Position numbers and translations under genes: made by a program
The notes under the pieces: generated by a model
Seen by the model: the letters and a program-made list of their open reading frames with translations, nothing else
Told to the model about the DNA's origin: nothing
Database searches by the model: none
Source: Orientallactaga sibirica
Lineage: Eukaryota > Chordata > Mammalia > Rodentia > Dipodidae
DNA length: 64,000 nt
Reading direction: 5' to 3'
Assembly: GCA_036365145.1 (NCBI GenBank)
Contig: JAEOAD010000018.1
Span: 8,202,001 to 8,266,000, forward strand
In this document: positions 11,440 to 23,295 of the stretch, in pieces
Layout: the number at the start of each line of letters is the position of its first letter
How positions within the stretch are numbered: position 1 is the first letter of the stretch

Positions 11440-11744
11440 TATATATGTGTGTGCAGATGCTCACATGCTATGTGCACACCGGTAGAAGTCAGAGGAGAAC
11501 TTCTGGTGCCCTCATCAATGGCTGGTTCATATGCTCCTTTGAGATGGGGTCTCTTTTCTAACTCAGAGCTGCTGCATTTTGATCAACAAGCACCAGAAAT
11601 TCTCTAGTGTCTCTACTCCCTGTGAACTGGGGTTACAGACATGTATGGATTCTGGGGAATTGAACCTGGGCAGTCTCAGGCCTCCCATATCCTCCTGTTT
11701 AAGCAGCAAGTGTTATTAACCACTAAGCAATCTTCCTAGCCCTA
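11440..11744 (-). mobile_element. Old B2/B3-like SINE remnant beside the (GT)n
   Basis: In reverse it ends with a tRNA-like head (revcomp of accactaagcaatcttccta gccc), preceded by ggggaattgaacctgggca. The left part resembles the long tails of rodent B2/B3 elements next to GT repeats. It is highly diverged. Confidence 0.5.
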
Positions 11745-12495
11745 CAGTACATTTTTAATCATCAACCTCCTTCTTTTCCTCTATACTTCACATGGTCTCA
11801 GCATTTGTGGGGTGTAAGACAAACAACTCCAACTCATAATTCCCATGCTCTGCTCCTTAGTACACATTATTCTTAAAGGCCTGATATAATACTGTGATCT
11901 TCTAATTGTTTCTAAGTTTGTAAACTCCCCTCATAAAAACAGCTAACCTAAAACATTAAAAGAATCTCTCTCCCTTCCCTTCTCCTTTCCTCCCTCTCCC
12001 CTTCCCCTCTTTCTCTATCTTCCTAAACATGTTCCCTGTCACACACATTCCACAGTTTATTTGACCTGCAAATTTGAAGATTGAAAAACAGTCTGAGGAT
12101 CTAAAATATATGAAAACAACATTTTTGAAATACCATGATCAATTATGAAATAATTAAATTTCCATGCTCATGTTTACAAAATGACTCTAATCTTGATTTG
12201 TTAGCAAATAATTAAAACAAAAGATTAGAATTATTAAATGTTTAGATGCTTCTAGCTTCAACATATTATGACTTCTTCAGTTTTACTTGTAATACATTAA
12301 ATCACATTGGCTCCATGATGGTCTAAGTTGTGTTTCTCTGAAATTTTAAATTTGTATATTGACATGCTAATACTTAATACTTCAAAAAATTACTATATTG
12401 GGAGATAGGTCCTTTAAAGAGTTAATGAAGGTAAAGTGAAGTTACGTGAATGGGTCCAAAGCACTATGATGGTGTACTTATAAAAAGAAATTAGA
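11745..12495. other. Unique AT-rich sequence with a CT-rich patch
   Basis: A pyrimidine-rich patch lies at 11965-12020. Nothing else is recognisable. Confidence 0.5.
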
Positions 12496-12711
12496 GGGCT
12501 GGACAGATGGCTCAGCAGTTACAGCACTTGCCTGCATAGCCTAACTAATGGATTTCAATTCCCCAGCACCCACATAAAGCCAGGTGCACAAAGTGGCACA
12601 TATATCTGGAGTTTGTTTGCAGTGGTTGTAGGGCCTGGCACATCCTTTATGTCTATTGTTCTCTCTTCTCTATCTCTTTCTGCTTGCAAATAAATATTTG
12701 TATAATATTTT
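12496..12711 (+). mobile_element. DIP/B2-superfamily SINE
   Basis: Head gggctggacagatggctcag, core cacataaagccaggtgcaca, and a short CT-rich tail with AAAT. Confidence 0.88.
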
Positions 12712-12872
12712 TTTTTTGCTCTTTTTTTTGGTTTTTTGAGGTAGGGTTTTGCTCTAGTCCAGGCTGACCTGGAATTCACTATGTAGTGTTAGGGTGGCCT
12801 CAAACTCATGGCAATCCTCCTACCTCTGCCTCAGAAGTGGTGGGATTAAAGAAGTATACAGCCACGCCCAGC
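12712..12872 (-). mobile_element. B1-type SINE
   Basis: It reads in reverse from a T-rich start through gaggtagggttttgctctag, ggctgacctggaattcacta and gtgggattaaag to cacgcccagc. Confidence 0.9.
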
Positions 12873-12889
12873 AATAAAAATATTTTAAA

Positions 12890-13096
12890 GGATTTTTAAA
12901 AATATTTATTTATTTATCTGCAGAGAGAGATAGAAGAGAGGCAGACAGAGAAAGAATGGGCCTCTAGCCACTGCAAATGAACTCCAGATGTATGTGCCCC
13001 TTGTGCATCTGGCTTACTTGGGTCCTGGAGAATTGAACCGGGATCCTTTGGCTTCGCAGGCAAACACCTTAATGGCTAAGCCATTTCTCCAGCCCC
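12890..13096 (-). mobile_element. DIP/B2-superfamily SINE with target duplication
   Basis: The reverse SINE ends ...ctaagccatttctccagcccc at 13096. The flanking words aataaaaatatttt at 12873 and 13097 form a target duplication of about 15 bases. Confidence 0.9.
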
Positions 13097-13263
13097 AATA
13101 AAAATATTTTTAAAACAACCTTTTTAAAGAAATTAGAACAGACATGCACATGGATAATGAGGACTAAGGACTAATTCCATCATTGCAAGAAGGAAAACTT
13201 CACAAAAACAAACACCAAATTACAGAAATGGATGTATTTCAGTAAACTAAAAAATGAGTGTTC

Positions 13264-13484
13264 CTGGCTGGGGATATCACACCATTGGTACAGTACTTGC
13301 CTAATACACAGGAGGCCCTAATTTCCATGCCCAGCACCACATAAAAGTATGCATGGTGGAGCATGCTTGTTGTCCTAACACTTAGGAGGAGGATGCAGGA
13401 GTATCAAAAGTTCAATGCCAATCTTACTACATAGTTAGTTTGAGTACAACCTGGGCTACATGAGACTTGTCTAAATAAATAAAC
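13264..13484 (+). mobile_element. B4-like (ID plus B1) composite SINE
   Basis: The first part is ID-like (ggggatatcacaccattggt ... cccagcacc). The second part is B1-like (gcatggtggagcatgcttgt ... gagtacaacctgggctacat). This ID-B1 dimer is the known B4 arrangement. It is diverged. Confidence 0.7.
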
Positions 13485-13574
13485 ACTTTGAAAATAAAGA
13501 TAAAGATATAAAAGAACTCTGGATCTCCTTTCCAAAAGGTAAGAACAGTTTAGGTACTGTGAGGCTTAATCAAT

Positions 13575-13632
13575 GTGTGTGTGAGAGAGAGAGAGACAGA
13601 GAGAGAGAGACAGAGAGAGAAAGAAAGAGAGA
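13575..13632. repeat. (GA)n low-complexity tract
   Basis: An imperfect GA run with occasional CAGA units. Confidence 0.85.
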
Positions 13633-13754
13633 CTGAGGCAAAGGGATAAAAGACAATAACTTGTTATAATTAATATGAGATAAAAATAAATATTAAAAAT
13701 GAGCTCACTACTAGCTCTTTTTTTAAGTTTTCCATTCATTTTTTTTAATTTTTA

Positions 13755-14413
13755 AAATACCACATTTTATTCAGGTTTTATAAAGGAGTGCAGAAAGAGG
13801 GAAGGCTGGGAGGTAAGGGGCAATAAAGTGGGGAGAAGAGAAGTACACCACATGGAGCCCAAAAGCCCATGTGGGCCATGTGTAGCTTAGGAGTCCATGT
13901 GACCAGATATGGATCTGGGGAAAAAAGCATTGAAAGAAAAGAAAGTTCAAGGAGCTCCAGTCATGTAGGGAGCTGAAGGGATAAAGAACCCATGTGGAGA
14001 ATAAGAGGTAGGGGGCCAGTCCCAGTCCAGGAAAAACTCACCCATGGCTGGAAGTTCCCAAGTGATCAAAGAGAGAGCGAATGCCCTCCCCTTGCAAAGG
14101 TATGTATAATCTTAGGGTGGTGAGCTGTCTTTTGGCCCACGTGAACCAGAGGGCCAGCTGGTTGGTTAGGGCTAAGGGCTGTCTCAGGAAGAGATTAGCT
14201 CTGGCACCAAGTTCAAGGGACTAAACTTAACCAAACACAATTTTAAATCCTATGAAAGACCTTCCTCCCGTGAGGGTCCTGACTCTTTGTGGAAAAACAG
14301 TTCTATGGAACTAGGCAAAAGATAAGAAACCAGATCATCTTTGATTTCTAACAAGTGCAAACTTTTCTCTCATTTTTACCTTTAGTGGTCCAGTCACCCT
14401 AACTCTACACTCC
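13755..14413 (-). mobile_element. ERV 3' LTR, minus strand
   Basis: Read on the minus strand, it begins TGTAGAGTTAGGG right after a purine-rich tract. It contains a CCTTTATAAAACC box and then CCTGAATAAAATGTGG, a polyadenylation signal near 13760-13775. The expected order U3-TATA-poly(A) is present. It seems to stop close to the poly(A) site and runs into A-rich text (13735-13755 in reverse). U5 may therefore be missing, or the copy may have been made by L1 from an RNA. I could not name the family. Confidence 0.6.
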
Positions 14414-14414
14414 C

Positions 14415-14437
14415 CCTCATTTCCCCTTCTCATGAGA
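14415..14437 (-). other. Putative polypurine tract of the minus-strand ERV
   Basis: On the minus strand it reads agaaggggaaatgaggggga, directly upstream of the LTR start. This is the normal place for the plus-strand primer in retroviral reverse transcription. Confidence 0.6.
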
Positions 14438-14439
14438 AG

Positions 14440-15720
14440 ACACTCTAACTGCTATTAGAGGACAAGGGGTGATGATGTCAGATCGTTAACCACTTCCAGC
14501 TGAATGGGGTACAAAGTTGTGGCAGTTACAGTGTCTCTCCCAGAAAGGGGAACTACTCTAAAGGACCCCAGAAGTGCATGGATGGAGTGCAGGAAGTCTT
14601 GGAAGAGAATGTTAGGGAGAAAGAATAAAAGTAAGGAGTTAATGAGAAGTGAGCACACAGCAAAGTGGCTGCCTTTAGGGTTATCCTTCTTGTGGTCTTC
14701 TAAGCCTTGGGGAGCACTTGAGGGAACCCAGGTAGACAGAGTTGGATTGTCTTGGGACCATCTGAGCATGAGCTGGCTGAGATTTTCTTCCAGAACTGTT
14801 CATCAAATAACACAGTAGTGACTGACATAGTCCGAATCTGTTTCTGTATGGCTTTTAAAACAGATGAGATATTAGCAGAGTTATCAGAAACATATACACA
14901 ACATTTAACTTTGGTAATAGCTGTCCAGAATGTACCATTTTAAATTTGTCCTAAGGCTAGCCAGGGACAAATGTTGGTACCATAGAGCCACTGGGAACCA
15001 TTAAAGGCTGTACAAATATATTTTTGGTCCCAGGACTTATTTATGGATGTTCTGGCACAAGTTACAAGAGATTCATCATTGTTCCCAGTATAAGGAGGTC
15101 TTTTGAATTAAGCGACCTTTGGTCAGAGTTTTATATATATGTTCCAGATTTGAAAATAATCCTTTTGACATCTATGGTTGTTTTTCCTTATTATAGAATT
15201 AGAACTATTAGAGCTGGTGACAACATGTCTTAAGGTCTTGTTTCCCCTCTTGGAAAGCTCTTGTTGTATTCATAGGCCATTCATATATTTGAGGAATCCC
15301 TTTATCTTTGGTTATACATTTCTCTCTGAGTGTTTAAGACCAAGCAGATAGCCAAAACATAATCAAGGATTAATTTTGGAGGTCACTAATGGCTCTCCAA
15401 AGGAGACTTTGGGACACAGGAGTAGCTTCTCTGATACTGGTGTTGTCTGTTAGGATAAGTCAGAGCCCTGCTGGTCAAGTAGTTTTCCCTTCTTTGGGAA
15501 GCCAGAAGGACTGACTGCTCCTCAGTTATGACTCTCCTGTTTCAGAGTGTACACTGATTTCTTTTTCTGGGTCTCCATATCCTTCCCTGATCAGGAAGAC
15601 AGGTGACTTACCAGGAGTCAGTGTAGAAGTGTCCCAGTGGCCACATGACCTGGCAGCACAGGCCAAAATATTGGCCTTTTCTGCTCCCATGGTTCTAATT
15701 GGCTTTGGCTTCTACATAGG
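14440..15720 (-). pseudogene. Broken retroviral env remnant (minus strand)
   Basis: The position just upstream of a polypurine tract and 3' LTR is that of env. Minus-strand text around 14840-15020 shows a short cysteine pair followed by a hydrophilic stretch (CCVYVSDNSA) and, upstream, an NGSQWLYGTN-like segment. These are reminiscent of envelope SU/TM junction regions. Several in-frame stops and frame changes interrupt it, for instance just before the cysteine pair at about 14942. The gene cannot make an envelope protein. The assignment rests on position plus weak motifs, and the virus group is not determined. Confidence 0.4.
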
Positions 15721-16416
15721 TTATTAATACACTCATATGTATGTACATATAGAGCACATTGGATTATTAAAATAGATTTAGTTAAAGAATGGCACAAGAG
15801 CTTAAAGTCATTTTGTCCAACCATTTAAAATCTGGTTGTACCTTGGCAACATAAGCTATATCTGAGGCATAGAAAGTAGGCATATATCCTTACAATATCT
15901 AATAGTCATAAATACAGGCAGAACCTGTTATCAATCTTAAAAACCATACAAATCTAAACCAATTAATTTAACCTATAAATTGTTAGAAAAGGACAAGTAA
16001 GACAAGATAAAGTCTTAGCACCTGTGTTTGAAAACATCTTGGATTAGTACGGATACCTGTGTGGGTAACAATTACCCAGGAAACAATGGAAACAGAACCA
16101 CAGAACTTGAAATTATTTCTCTCAGATAAGAACCATTGTTTGAGCATAAGGCTGTACCCTAAAGTAGAGAATATGTCTTAAGAATTAATTTTGTTATAAG
16201 CACTGGACTTGAGATGGCAGAAATGAAACAGTTACTTTAATATAATAGAGCAGAATCTGGTCATTGTTGAGCCAAGCAGCTAAGCTCTAATACAAGCTTT
16301 GACAAATCTGTTTTGAAAGAAAAAGACCATTTGACAACCAATTCTTTTAGCTTAATCTTGACAGCAATTCATTTTATGTACAATAGAAATTTTTATTAGC
16401 ATAAAATAATTTATGT
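15720..16416 (-). other. Possible further ERV internal sequence
   Basis: AT-rich and without frames. It lies upstream (on the minus strand) of the env remnant and could be decayed pol, but I see no protease, RT or integrase motif. Confidence 0.25.
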
Positions 16417-16568
16417 CTCCGGGCATGGTGGCACACACCTTTAATCCCAGCACTCGGGGGCAGAGGTAGGAGGATCGCCGTGAGTTCGAGGCCACCCTGA
16501 GACTACATAGTGAATTCCAGGTCAGCCTGGACTATAGTGAAACGAAAAACCAAAAAAAAAAAAAAAAA
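16417..16568 (+). mobile_element. B1-type SINE, young-looking
   Basis: Head ccgggcatggtggcacacac, tttaatcccagcactcgggg, tagtgaattccaggtcagcc, then a poly(A) tail of 17. Confidence 0.93.
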
Positions 16569-17150
16569 TGTCTTACACAGTCTTAAAATTGATAAAGCTT
16601 AGACAGGCTATTCCAACATATTTTATCTATCACAAGATGAAAGTTATTGTTACTGAAATTAAATCATTTGAACCTAAGGGATTAAATCTAGTGATGACCA
16701 TTCAATAGAATTAAAATTTAAAAAAAGAAGCTACCTTTAAAGTCACAATGTCTTTAGGTATGCATACCTCATCTGTGGAAATTAAACATTATTACATGAA
16801 CCTTTATCTTAAGACTCAGTATCCCCAATAGTTAAACTCTTGACAAATATAGGAACCTAATATACTTTTCTGAGAGTCTTAAATCCAGTTTTTATAACCC
16901 TTAAACCTCAACAAATTAGCATTAGTGAGCTGTTAATGTGTGAGGCCTTAACCATAAGACTCAGTTTTTCTCTGATTAAAATCTTGGCATCAAGTAAATA
17001 TATTTTAGATATTATCCAATTAAATGTCCTTCCTAAGCAACTTTCATTACTGTTATGATCTCCTGGTGACGGCTATCCTTCTTTCATTATTTCCGTTCCT
17101 GGTCCCTTTTTCTTTTTCTTGGCTTCCTGATTATAATAAAACACACACTG
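16569..17150. other. AT-rich sequence, no gene
   Basis: No repeat was recognised. It may continue the decayed ERV internal region. Confidence 0.35.
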
Positions 17151-18050
17151 CCAGGGCTTCCAGTCAAGATGGCATTCGCCTAACCATGCTTCACCTTGTC
17201 TGACAATAATAGGCAAGATCTGTGGTGTTCGGGGGTCAGCAGGTCCTAGCAGACCTCCAGTAGGAGGGTGTGGAGGAGTAAAGTAGGGAATCTGCTGATT
17301 CCCACACTTTTAGGGAGTTTACCAGTCCCCAAAAGCCACAGGTAGCCTTCCCACCTGCCCTGCTGCAAACCAGGTTCACTCCTGCTCTACGTGCAGGCTC
17401 CATGGATCAGGGCCAGGCACCCCTCACCTTTCCCTGTGTCAACTGCCTCTCAATCCTCCCACCCTCCTGAGGCTTTACTCCCATTCCCCACAACTAGGAC
17501 CCCATCCCCCCCATGCCAGCACACCACCAGACCCACATGACAAGGTCCATGCCATAAGAGCCACATCACAAGGTACATGCCATCAGGTCCGAGTCACAGG
17601 GTCGGTGTCACAAGGTCCACACCATTGGGTCTGCATCACTGGGTCTACATCAGGCCTGTGCTATCCCATCCCCTTCCTCCACCACCTGCCTATAGGTCAG
17701 TCTCATCCCATATACTCCCCCTCCCACCCAGCTACATGCCTGCAAGACAACACACTCTCCAGGCTCTTCTCCTCACCCACCACCAGTCTTTGGGTACCCA
17801 GTAGAACGTTTGGGACTCCTCCCACCTGAACAGACAGACCCCCTTGCAATTAGTCACACATAAAAGGGAATAATCACTGAAGAAACTTCAAGGGGAAACT
17901 ACAGCTTCCTCCTAAATTAAATGAGACTCCCCCACTGTGATAGACAGACCAGAGCACAAAAGGAGTAACATGAAACATCAAGTGGAAGAAACACCAAAAA
18001 GGTGGCCTAATCCCACAATGGAAATCTCTAATCAAAACACAGAAGAAGCT

Positions 18051-18202
18051 GCCGGGCGTGGTGGCACATGCCTTTAATCCCAGCACTCAGGAGGCAGAGG
18101 TAGGAGGATCGCCATGAGTTCAAGGCCACCCTGAGACTACATAGTGAATTCCAAGTCAGCCTGGGCTAGAGTGAGACCTTACCTCAAAAAAATCAAAAAA
18201 AC
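18051..18202 (+). mobile_element. B1-type SINE in the L1 5'UTR
   Basis: Head gccgggcgtggtggcacatg and a complete body to acctcaaaaaaatc. It is close to the family type. Confidence 0.93.
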
Positions 18203-18369
18203 ATAGATGATCAGAACCCCAAAATGAAGACACAAACTATGTGACCCTGACCAAGCAATTTGCAGAACTTGCAGAAAATCAACAAAATACCAACAATCAT
18301 GTAAATACTGTCCTCACTAGGTTGGACCTAATAGAAAAAAAAAAAAAACAGACTTCAAAAGAGTGCCAG

Positions 18370-18521
18370 GTGAGCTAGAGAAATGGCTTAGTGGTTAAAC
18401 GCTTGCCTGTGAAGCCTAAGGACCCCAGTTCAAGGCTCCATTCTCCAGGACCCACGTAAGCCAGACACACAAGGGGGCGCATGCATCTGGAGTTTGTTTG
18501 CATTTGCTGGAGGCCCTGGAG

Positions 18522-18560
<39 letters not shown>

Positions 18561-18594
18561 CTGCCTATTTCTGTATCTCTCTCTCTCTCTCTCA

Positions 18595-18641
<47 letters not shown>

Positions 18642-18655
18642 AATATTTTAAAAAA
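18370..18655 (+). mobile_element. DIP/B2-superfamily SINE with long (CT)n and (AAAT)n tail
   Basis: It has the tRNA-like head, two (CT)n runs at 18519-18558 and 18577-18592, and (AAAT)n at 18595-18643. The flanks share aaagagtgc and tgagct, which suggests a target duplication. Confidence 0.9.
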
Positions 18656-18729
18656 TGAAAAAAAGAGTGCTAAGTGAGCTGACGGAGAGCCAAAAAAAAA
18701 AAAAAAGAGGACCTCAATAATCAGCTGGC

Positions 18730-19590
18730 TTGGCTAAGCTCAATGAATATATAAATAAATGCAAGGATGAATTCCAAGAAGCATTAAGAAAATCAAAAAA
18801 TGACCTGAAAAGGGAACTCAACAGAGGGATGGATACTATACAGAAAAAAGCAATAGAAAATACAAACCACAGCGAACAAGTCCAAACCTCTCTAGAAGCC
18901 CTCAAGAACAGAGTCAGTCATGTGGAGGACAGAAGCTCAGAACTGGAATACAAGACAGAAGAAACAGTTTGCAAGCCCAAAACCTTGAATAATCAAAAAT
19001 TTTGTGAACAAAACATGAGGGAACTATTGGATACTCTTAAACGTCTCAACATTTGGATCATGGGTATACCAGAAGAGGAAGAAATTCAGACCAAAGGCAT
19101 GAAGAATTTATTCAACAAAAAAAAAAAAAAAAATGAAGAATTTATTCAACAAAATTATCGCAGAAAACTTCCCCACCCTCTCACTTTTGTGAATCCCATC
19201 AAGATACAGAATGGTAACAGAACTCCAAACAGACTGAACAAAAGGAGAAACCCTTTAAGACATTATTATCATTAAGACTGTGAACAACAAAAACAAAGAG
19301 AAAGTCCTAAAAGCAGCAAGAGAGAAACAACACGTTTCATATAAAGGTAACCCCATCAGAATTAACACACACACATCAATGGAAACCCTGAAAGTCAGAA
19401 GGGCCTGGAATGGAACCCTGCAAAGCCTAAGAACCTATGGCTTCAAACTCAAACTACTGTATGCAGCAAAAGTATCCTTTATAATAGATGGCAAAAGAAG
19501 AACTTTCCATGATAAAAATCAGCTCTACAAATGTAGGAAAACAAAGCCAAACCTACAGAAAGTACTTCAGGAAATTCTCCACACATAAGA
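18730..19590 (+). pseudogene. L1 ORF1 (RNA-binding protein), frameshifted
   Basis: ORF1 encodes the trimeric RNA-binding chaperone of L1. Bases 18730-19272 give a hydrophilic helical stretch (coiled coil, residues 1-85), then LKRLNIWIMGIPEEEEIQTKG, the hallmark start of the RRM-like domain. A poly(A) expansion at 19119-19133, with a repeated atgaagaatttattcaacaa on either side, breaks the frame. The C-terminal domain resumes at 19280-19585, where LKAAREKQHVSYKGNPIRI and TFHDKNQL are visible. The spacing to ORF2 (19705) is about 120 bases, normal for L1. Confidence 0.88.
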
Positions 19591-19704
19591 GGCAAACAAC
19601 CAACTGCAAGAACCTGTAAGAAGTATACCACAATAACCAAACCCAGAGAAGGCTCAAAAAGTGCAAAGCCCAAGAAATCACCAAACCCCATAAAGCATTA
19701 CAAC

Positions 19705-20655
19705 ATGGCAGGGATTAAGTCAAACCTCACAGTTATTACCCTAAACATTAATGGCCTTAATTCACCCATCAAGAGACAAAAGTTAACGGGGTGGATCAGA
19801 AAAATGGATGCCTCAATCTGCTGTCTTCAAGAAACCCACCTCACCACTAAAGACAGACAACTCCTCAGGGTGAAAGGGTGGAAAATGATATTCCAAGCAA
19901 TTGGAAACAAGAAACAAGCAGGTGTTGCAATACAAATATCAGATAAAATAGACTTCAAAACAAAACTAATCAAAAAAGACAAAGAAGGCCACTTCTGACT
20001 CATCAAGGGAATGATCCAACAAGAGGATATCATAATCATCAATCTTTATGCACCAAACACAGGTGCACCACAATTCATAAATAAAATCTACTTGACAACA
20101 AAGCAGAAATAAAAACCAACACCGTCAGAGTTGGGGACTTTAATACTCGACTATCATCAATGGCTAGATCATCCAAACAGCAAATCAACAAGGAAATAAG
20201 AGAGCTCAACAACATCATAGATCAATTAGACCTAACAGACATCTATAGAACATTCTAACAAAAATCTACAGAAAACACATTCTTCTCAGCAGCCCATGGA
20301 ACCTTCTCCAAAATAGATCATATACAGGGCCATAAAGCCCTGAAAATCAACATAATTTCCTGCATGATATCAGACCACAATGCTATAAAGCTAGAAATTA
20401 ATAACAGGAGATGTGCCAGGAAATCCACAACACACTTTTAAACAATAAATAGGTAGTGGATGAAATAAAAAAAGGAAATTGGAAAATTTCTGGAATCGAA
20501 TGACAACATGAACACATCGTACCAAAACTTATGGGACACAATGAAGGCAGTCCCTAGGAGAAAATTCATAGCACTAAATGCCTTCATAACAAAGACAGAA
20601 AGATCCCAAATCAATAACCTAACCATCCATCTAAAGGCATTGGAAAAATACCTCT
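19705..20655 (+). pseudogene. L1 ORF2 N-terminal part (endonuclease)
   Basis: The start codon is at 19705. The N terminus reads through SNLTVITLNINGLNSPIKR and CCLQETHL, giving the N and E residues of the APE-like endonuclease. A stop occurs at 19996-19998 (ttctga). Further on, the VGDFN-type segment (about 20125) and SDHN-type segment (about 20370) can still be read in other frames, so the catalytic D and H motifs once existed. At about 20655 the text jumps directly to the ORF2 C-terminal region, losing the whole reverse transcriptase. Confidence 0.88.
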
Positions 20656-21873
20656 ATAGGCATCACCATGCCTGATCTAAAGCTGTATTACAAAGCCATA
20701 GTAACAAAACAGCATGATACTGGCAGAAAAACAGCAATATAGACCAATAGAACAGAATTGAGGATTTGGACTTAGGTCAAGTAACTACAGCTACTTGATC
20801 GTTGACAAAGGTCCCAAAACAGACTGGAGAAAAGACAGCATCTTCAACAAATGGTCCTGGACAAACTAGATGATAACCATATGAGAAAAATGAAACCAGA
20901 CCCACACATCTCGCCATGCACAAAAATCAAGAACAAATGGATCAAAGACCTCAATATAAGACCAGAAACTCTGCTACTACTGAAAGAAAAAATAGGAGGA
21001 CTTTTCTACAATATAGGAATGGGAAAAAGACTTCCTTAACAAAACTCTAGTAGCTCAGAAACTTAATCACTCCACCATTGAGATCTCATGAAGCTAAAAA
21101 GTTTTTGCACAGAAAAACACCATAAACAGAGCCAATAAACTACCTACAGAATGGGAAAAAATCTTTGCAGCTACACAACTGACAGAGGCCTAATTTCTAG
21201 AATTTACAAAGAACTCAAAAACCTAAATAACAACAACAACAAAAAATCAAACAACCCACTCACAAAGTGGGACAGAGAATTGAATCTGGAGTTTTCAGAG
21301 GAAGAAACAGAACTGGCAAATACACAATTAAGAAAATGTTGAACATCACTAACAATCAAATTAAAACAATTAGGAGATTCCACCTTACCCCAGTAAGAAT
21401 AACAAACATTAAAAAATCAAAAGTCAAATAAAAACAAATGTTGGTGAGGATGCGGAGAAATAGGAACCCTCATTCACTGTTGATGGGAATGTAAGATGGT
21501 ACAACCCCTATGCAAAGCAATATGGAGACTCCTGAAAAGGGTGAAAAGAGAGTTACCACCAGACCCAGTTATTCTCTTACTGGGCATTTACCATAAAAGC
21601 TCCATGCCTCATTTTAGAGATATCTGCTCAACCACGTTTATATCTGCTCAATTCATAATAGCTAAGAACTGGAATCAACCCAGATGTCCATCATTGGATG
21701 ACTAGATAACCAAGATGTGGGATATCTCCACGATGGAATTCTACTCAGCAGTTAGAAAAAAAATAACACAATGAAGTTGTAGAAAACTAGTCAAACTTGG
21801 AACAGATCATACTCAGTGAACTCACCCAATCACAATGAGACAATTGTTGCATGGTCTCATCTGTGGCTCCTAA
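20656..21873 (+). pseudogene. L1 ORF2 C-terminal part after internal deletion
   Basis: It starts at the segment equivalent to 3575 in the first L1 (catcaccatgcctgatctaa). It includes the cysteine-rich segment near 21440-21490 (tgttggtgaggatgcggaga) and ends with a stop at 21871-21873. Several frame breaks are present, so nothing functional is encoded. Confidence 0.85.
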
Positions 21874-23295
21874 CATGGATCGGCCCGTGATGCTGACATA
21901 CCTAATAGGCATCTCGAGGATCAGAAAACAGGAGGGGTAGGGCTTGAAAGGAGTGTAAGGGTGTGGGGGTGGGACACAAAACTGAACCCAAATTGAACTG
22001 GTACCATAAAATCCTATATCCTGGAAGACAGACTAAAAGGTGGAACCCTCATCAGGACATTAGAAGGAACACCTGAATCGAAGGGCCCTGAAGAGGGTTA
22101 GATGAAGCCTAACCTTAATTTTCTCCTCATTCTTTTTTCTTTCTTTCTTTTTCTTACTTTCTTTTTCATATTTTCTTATCTTTCTTCTTTCTTTTCCCTT
22201 TGTGCTGACCTGTAATGCCCAGTACCAGAATGCTGTTAATACCCACAATGAGGTGTTCATCAGAGAGACCTTCAAGATTTCCCAAATACAGACAGACTTC
22301 TGTCAGAGCACTTGATTACTCACCAGAGGTTAATGGTAAGACCCTATTGCTGAAGGCACCATATGATATCAGTACGGAACATGGAGAGACCTGGCTGGAA
22401 TCTGGAAGAGAGCCAGGCCCCAGACAGTTAGCTTGTCTAGTGCCAGAAGGTGCTATATGAGCAACTGGAGGCAAGTGACCAACAACTTTTCAAGCAAAGC
22501 ATGATCGAACCTTCTTGGCAGCAAACAACCTGATGTGATACTCACACAAGGGTAATAGTGGCACACAGCCATGGTGGGTAACTGCTCTTGATTTGGCTAA
22601 CACATCTGCTCAATGGACCAGAACCCATAGCTGGAACTGGTAAACAAGTCAGAACCATATCCAAAAACGAGCCCACTCTCCAATATCAATCTCCCACCAA
22701 TCGTGGGCTATAAAAGGGCCTACACCTATGAAATTCTCTCTAAACTAGTAATGGTTATCCCATTTATCTGGTGCTGACCCTCTCTCTCCTTTGGAGAATT
22801 TGCTTCTCTTTTTTAGATGGACACAGAACCTGAGGAGAGAATCAGCTCATCACACCTCACCAGGGCCCCAGCTGAAACCATAGAGTAATGGGGGAAATGA
22901 GCAAGAGTGCTGCTTTCTTGGTGAACCTGGTATCAGCACAAGGGTGAAGGAGATAGACACAGAGAACACTCAACTCCTACCAAACCAGAGATCCAGAGAC
23001 ACAGAGGCTCCCAAGACCTGATCACTGAAGTAGACCTAAAACAGACCCAACATGGCTCAGGGAAATTTGCAAAAGAGGGGGTGGAAAGATTGTTAGAGCC
23101 ACAAGTTGGGACATTACGCACAGAAACATTCCCTCTTCCCACAAGTGATGGCTATCCCCACAATGCATGACCCACAATCCTCAACAAGGAGCCTCCCTTG
23201 GGAGGGGTCAGGGATGAGGGTAAGGATGGTACCAACAAGTGCTGTTTACCTACTGAGTATGTCCATAACTAATTTAAAACAAAAAAACAAGATGC
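21874..23295 (+). mobile_element. L1 3'UTR, second family, complete
   Basis: It follows the ORF2 stop. It holds a pyrimidine-rich block at 22125-22200 and ends near 23280-23290 in an A-rich tail. The last part recurs at 6695-6985 (reverse) and 42241-42970, so this 3'UTR belongs to another L1 lineage than the one at 4795-6310. Confidence 0.8.

Larger units (their letters stand above)
17155..18729 (+). mobile_element. L1 5'UTR of the 17-23 kb element
   Basis: It begins near ccagtcaagatggcattcgc, a typical L1 5' start. The first 700 bases are GC-rich compared with the surroundings (17220-17800 is C-rich), as expected for an L1 promoter. It is interrupted by a B1 (18051-18201) and a DIP SINE (18370-18655) and leads into ORF1 near 18730. 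Confidence 0.7.

Noticed and set aside
14504..14818. 104-codon plus-strand frame
   Set aside because: It is antisense to the ERV env/LTR junction, which is supported by the polypurine tract and LTR on the minus strand.
17577..17829. Two overlapping 74-75 codon proline/serine/histidine-rich frames
   Set aside because: They arise from tandem-like C-rich text (cacaaggtcc, catcaggtcc) in the L1 5'UTR. No family was recognised.
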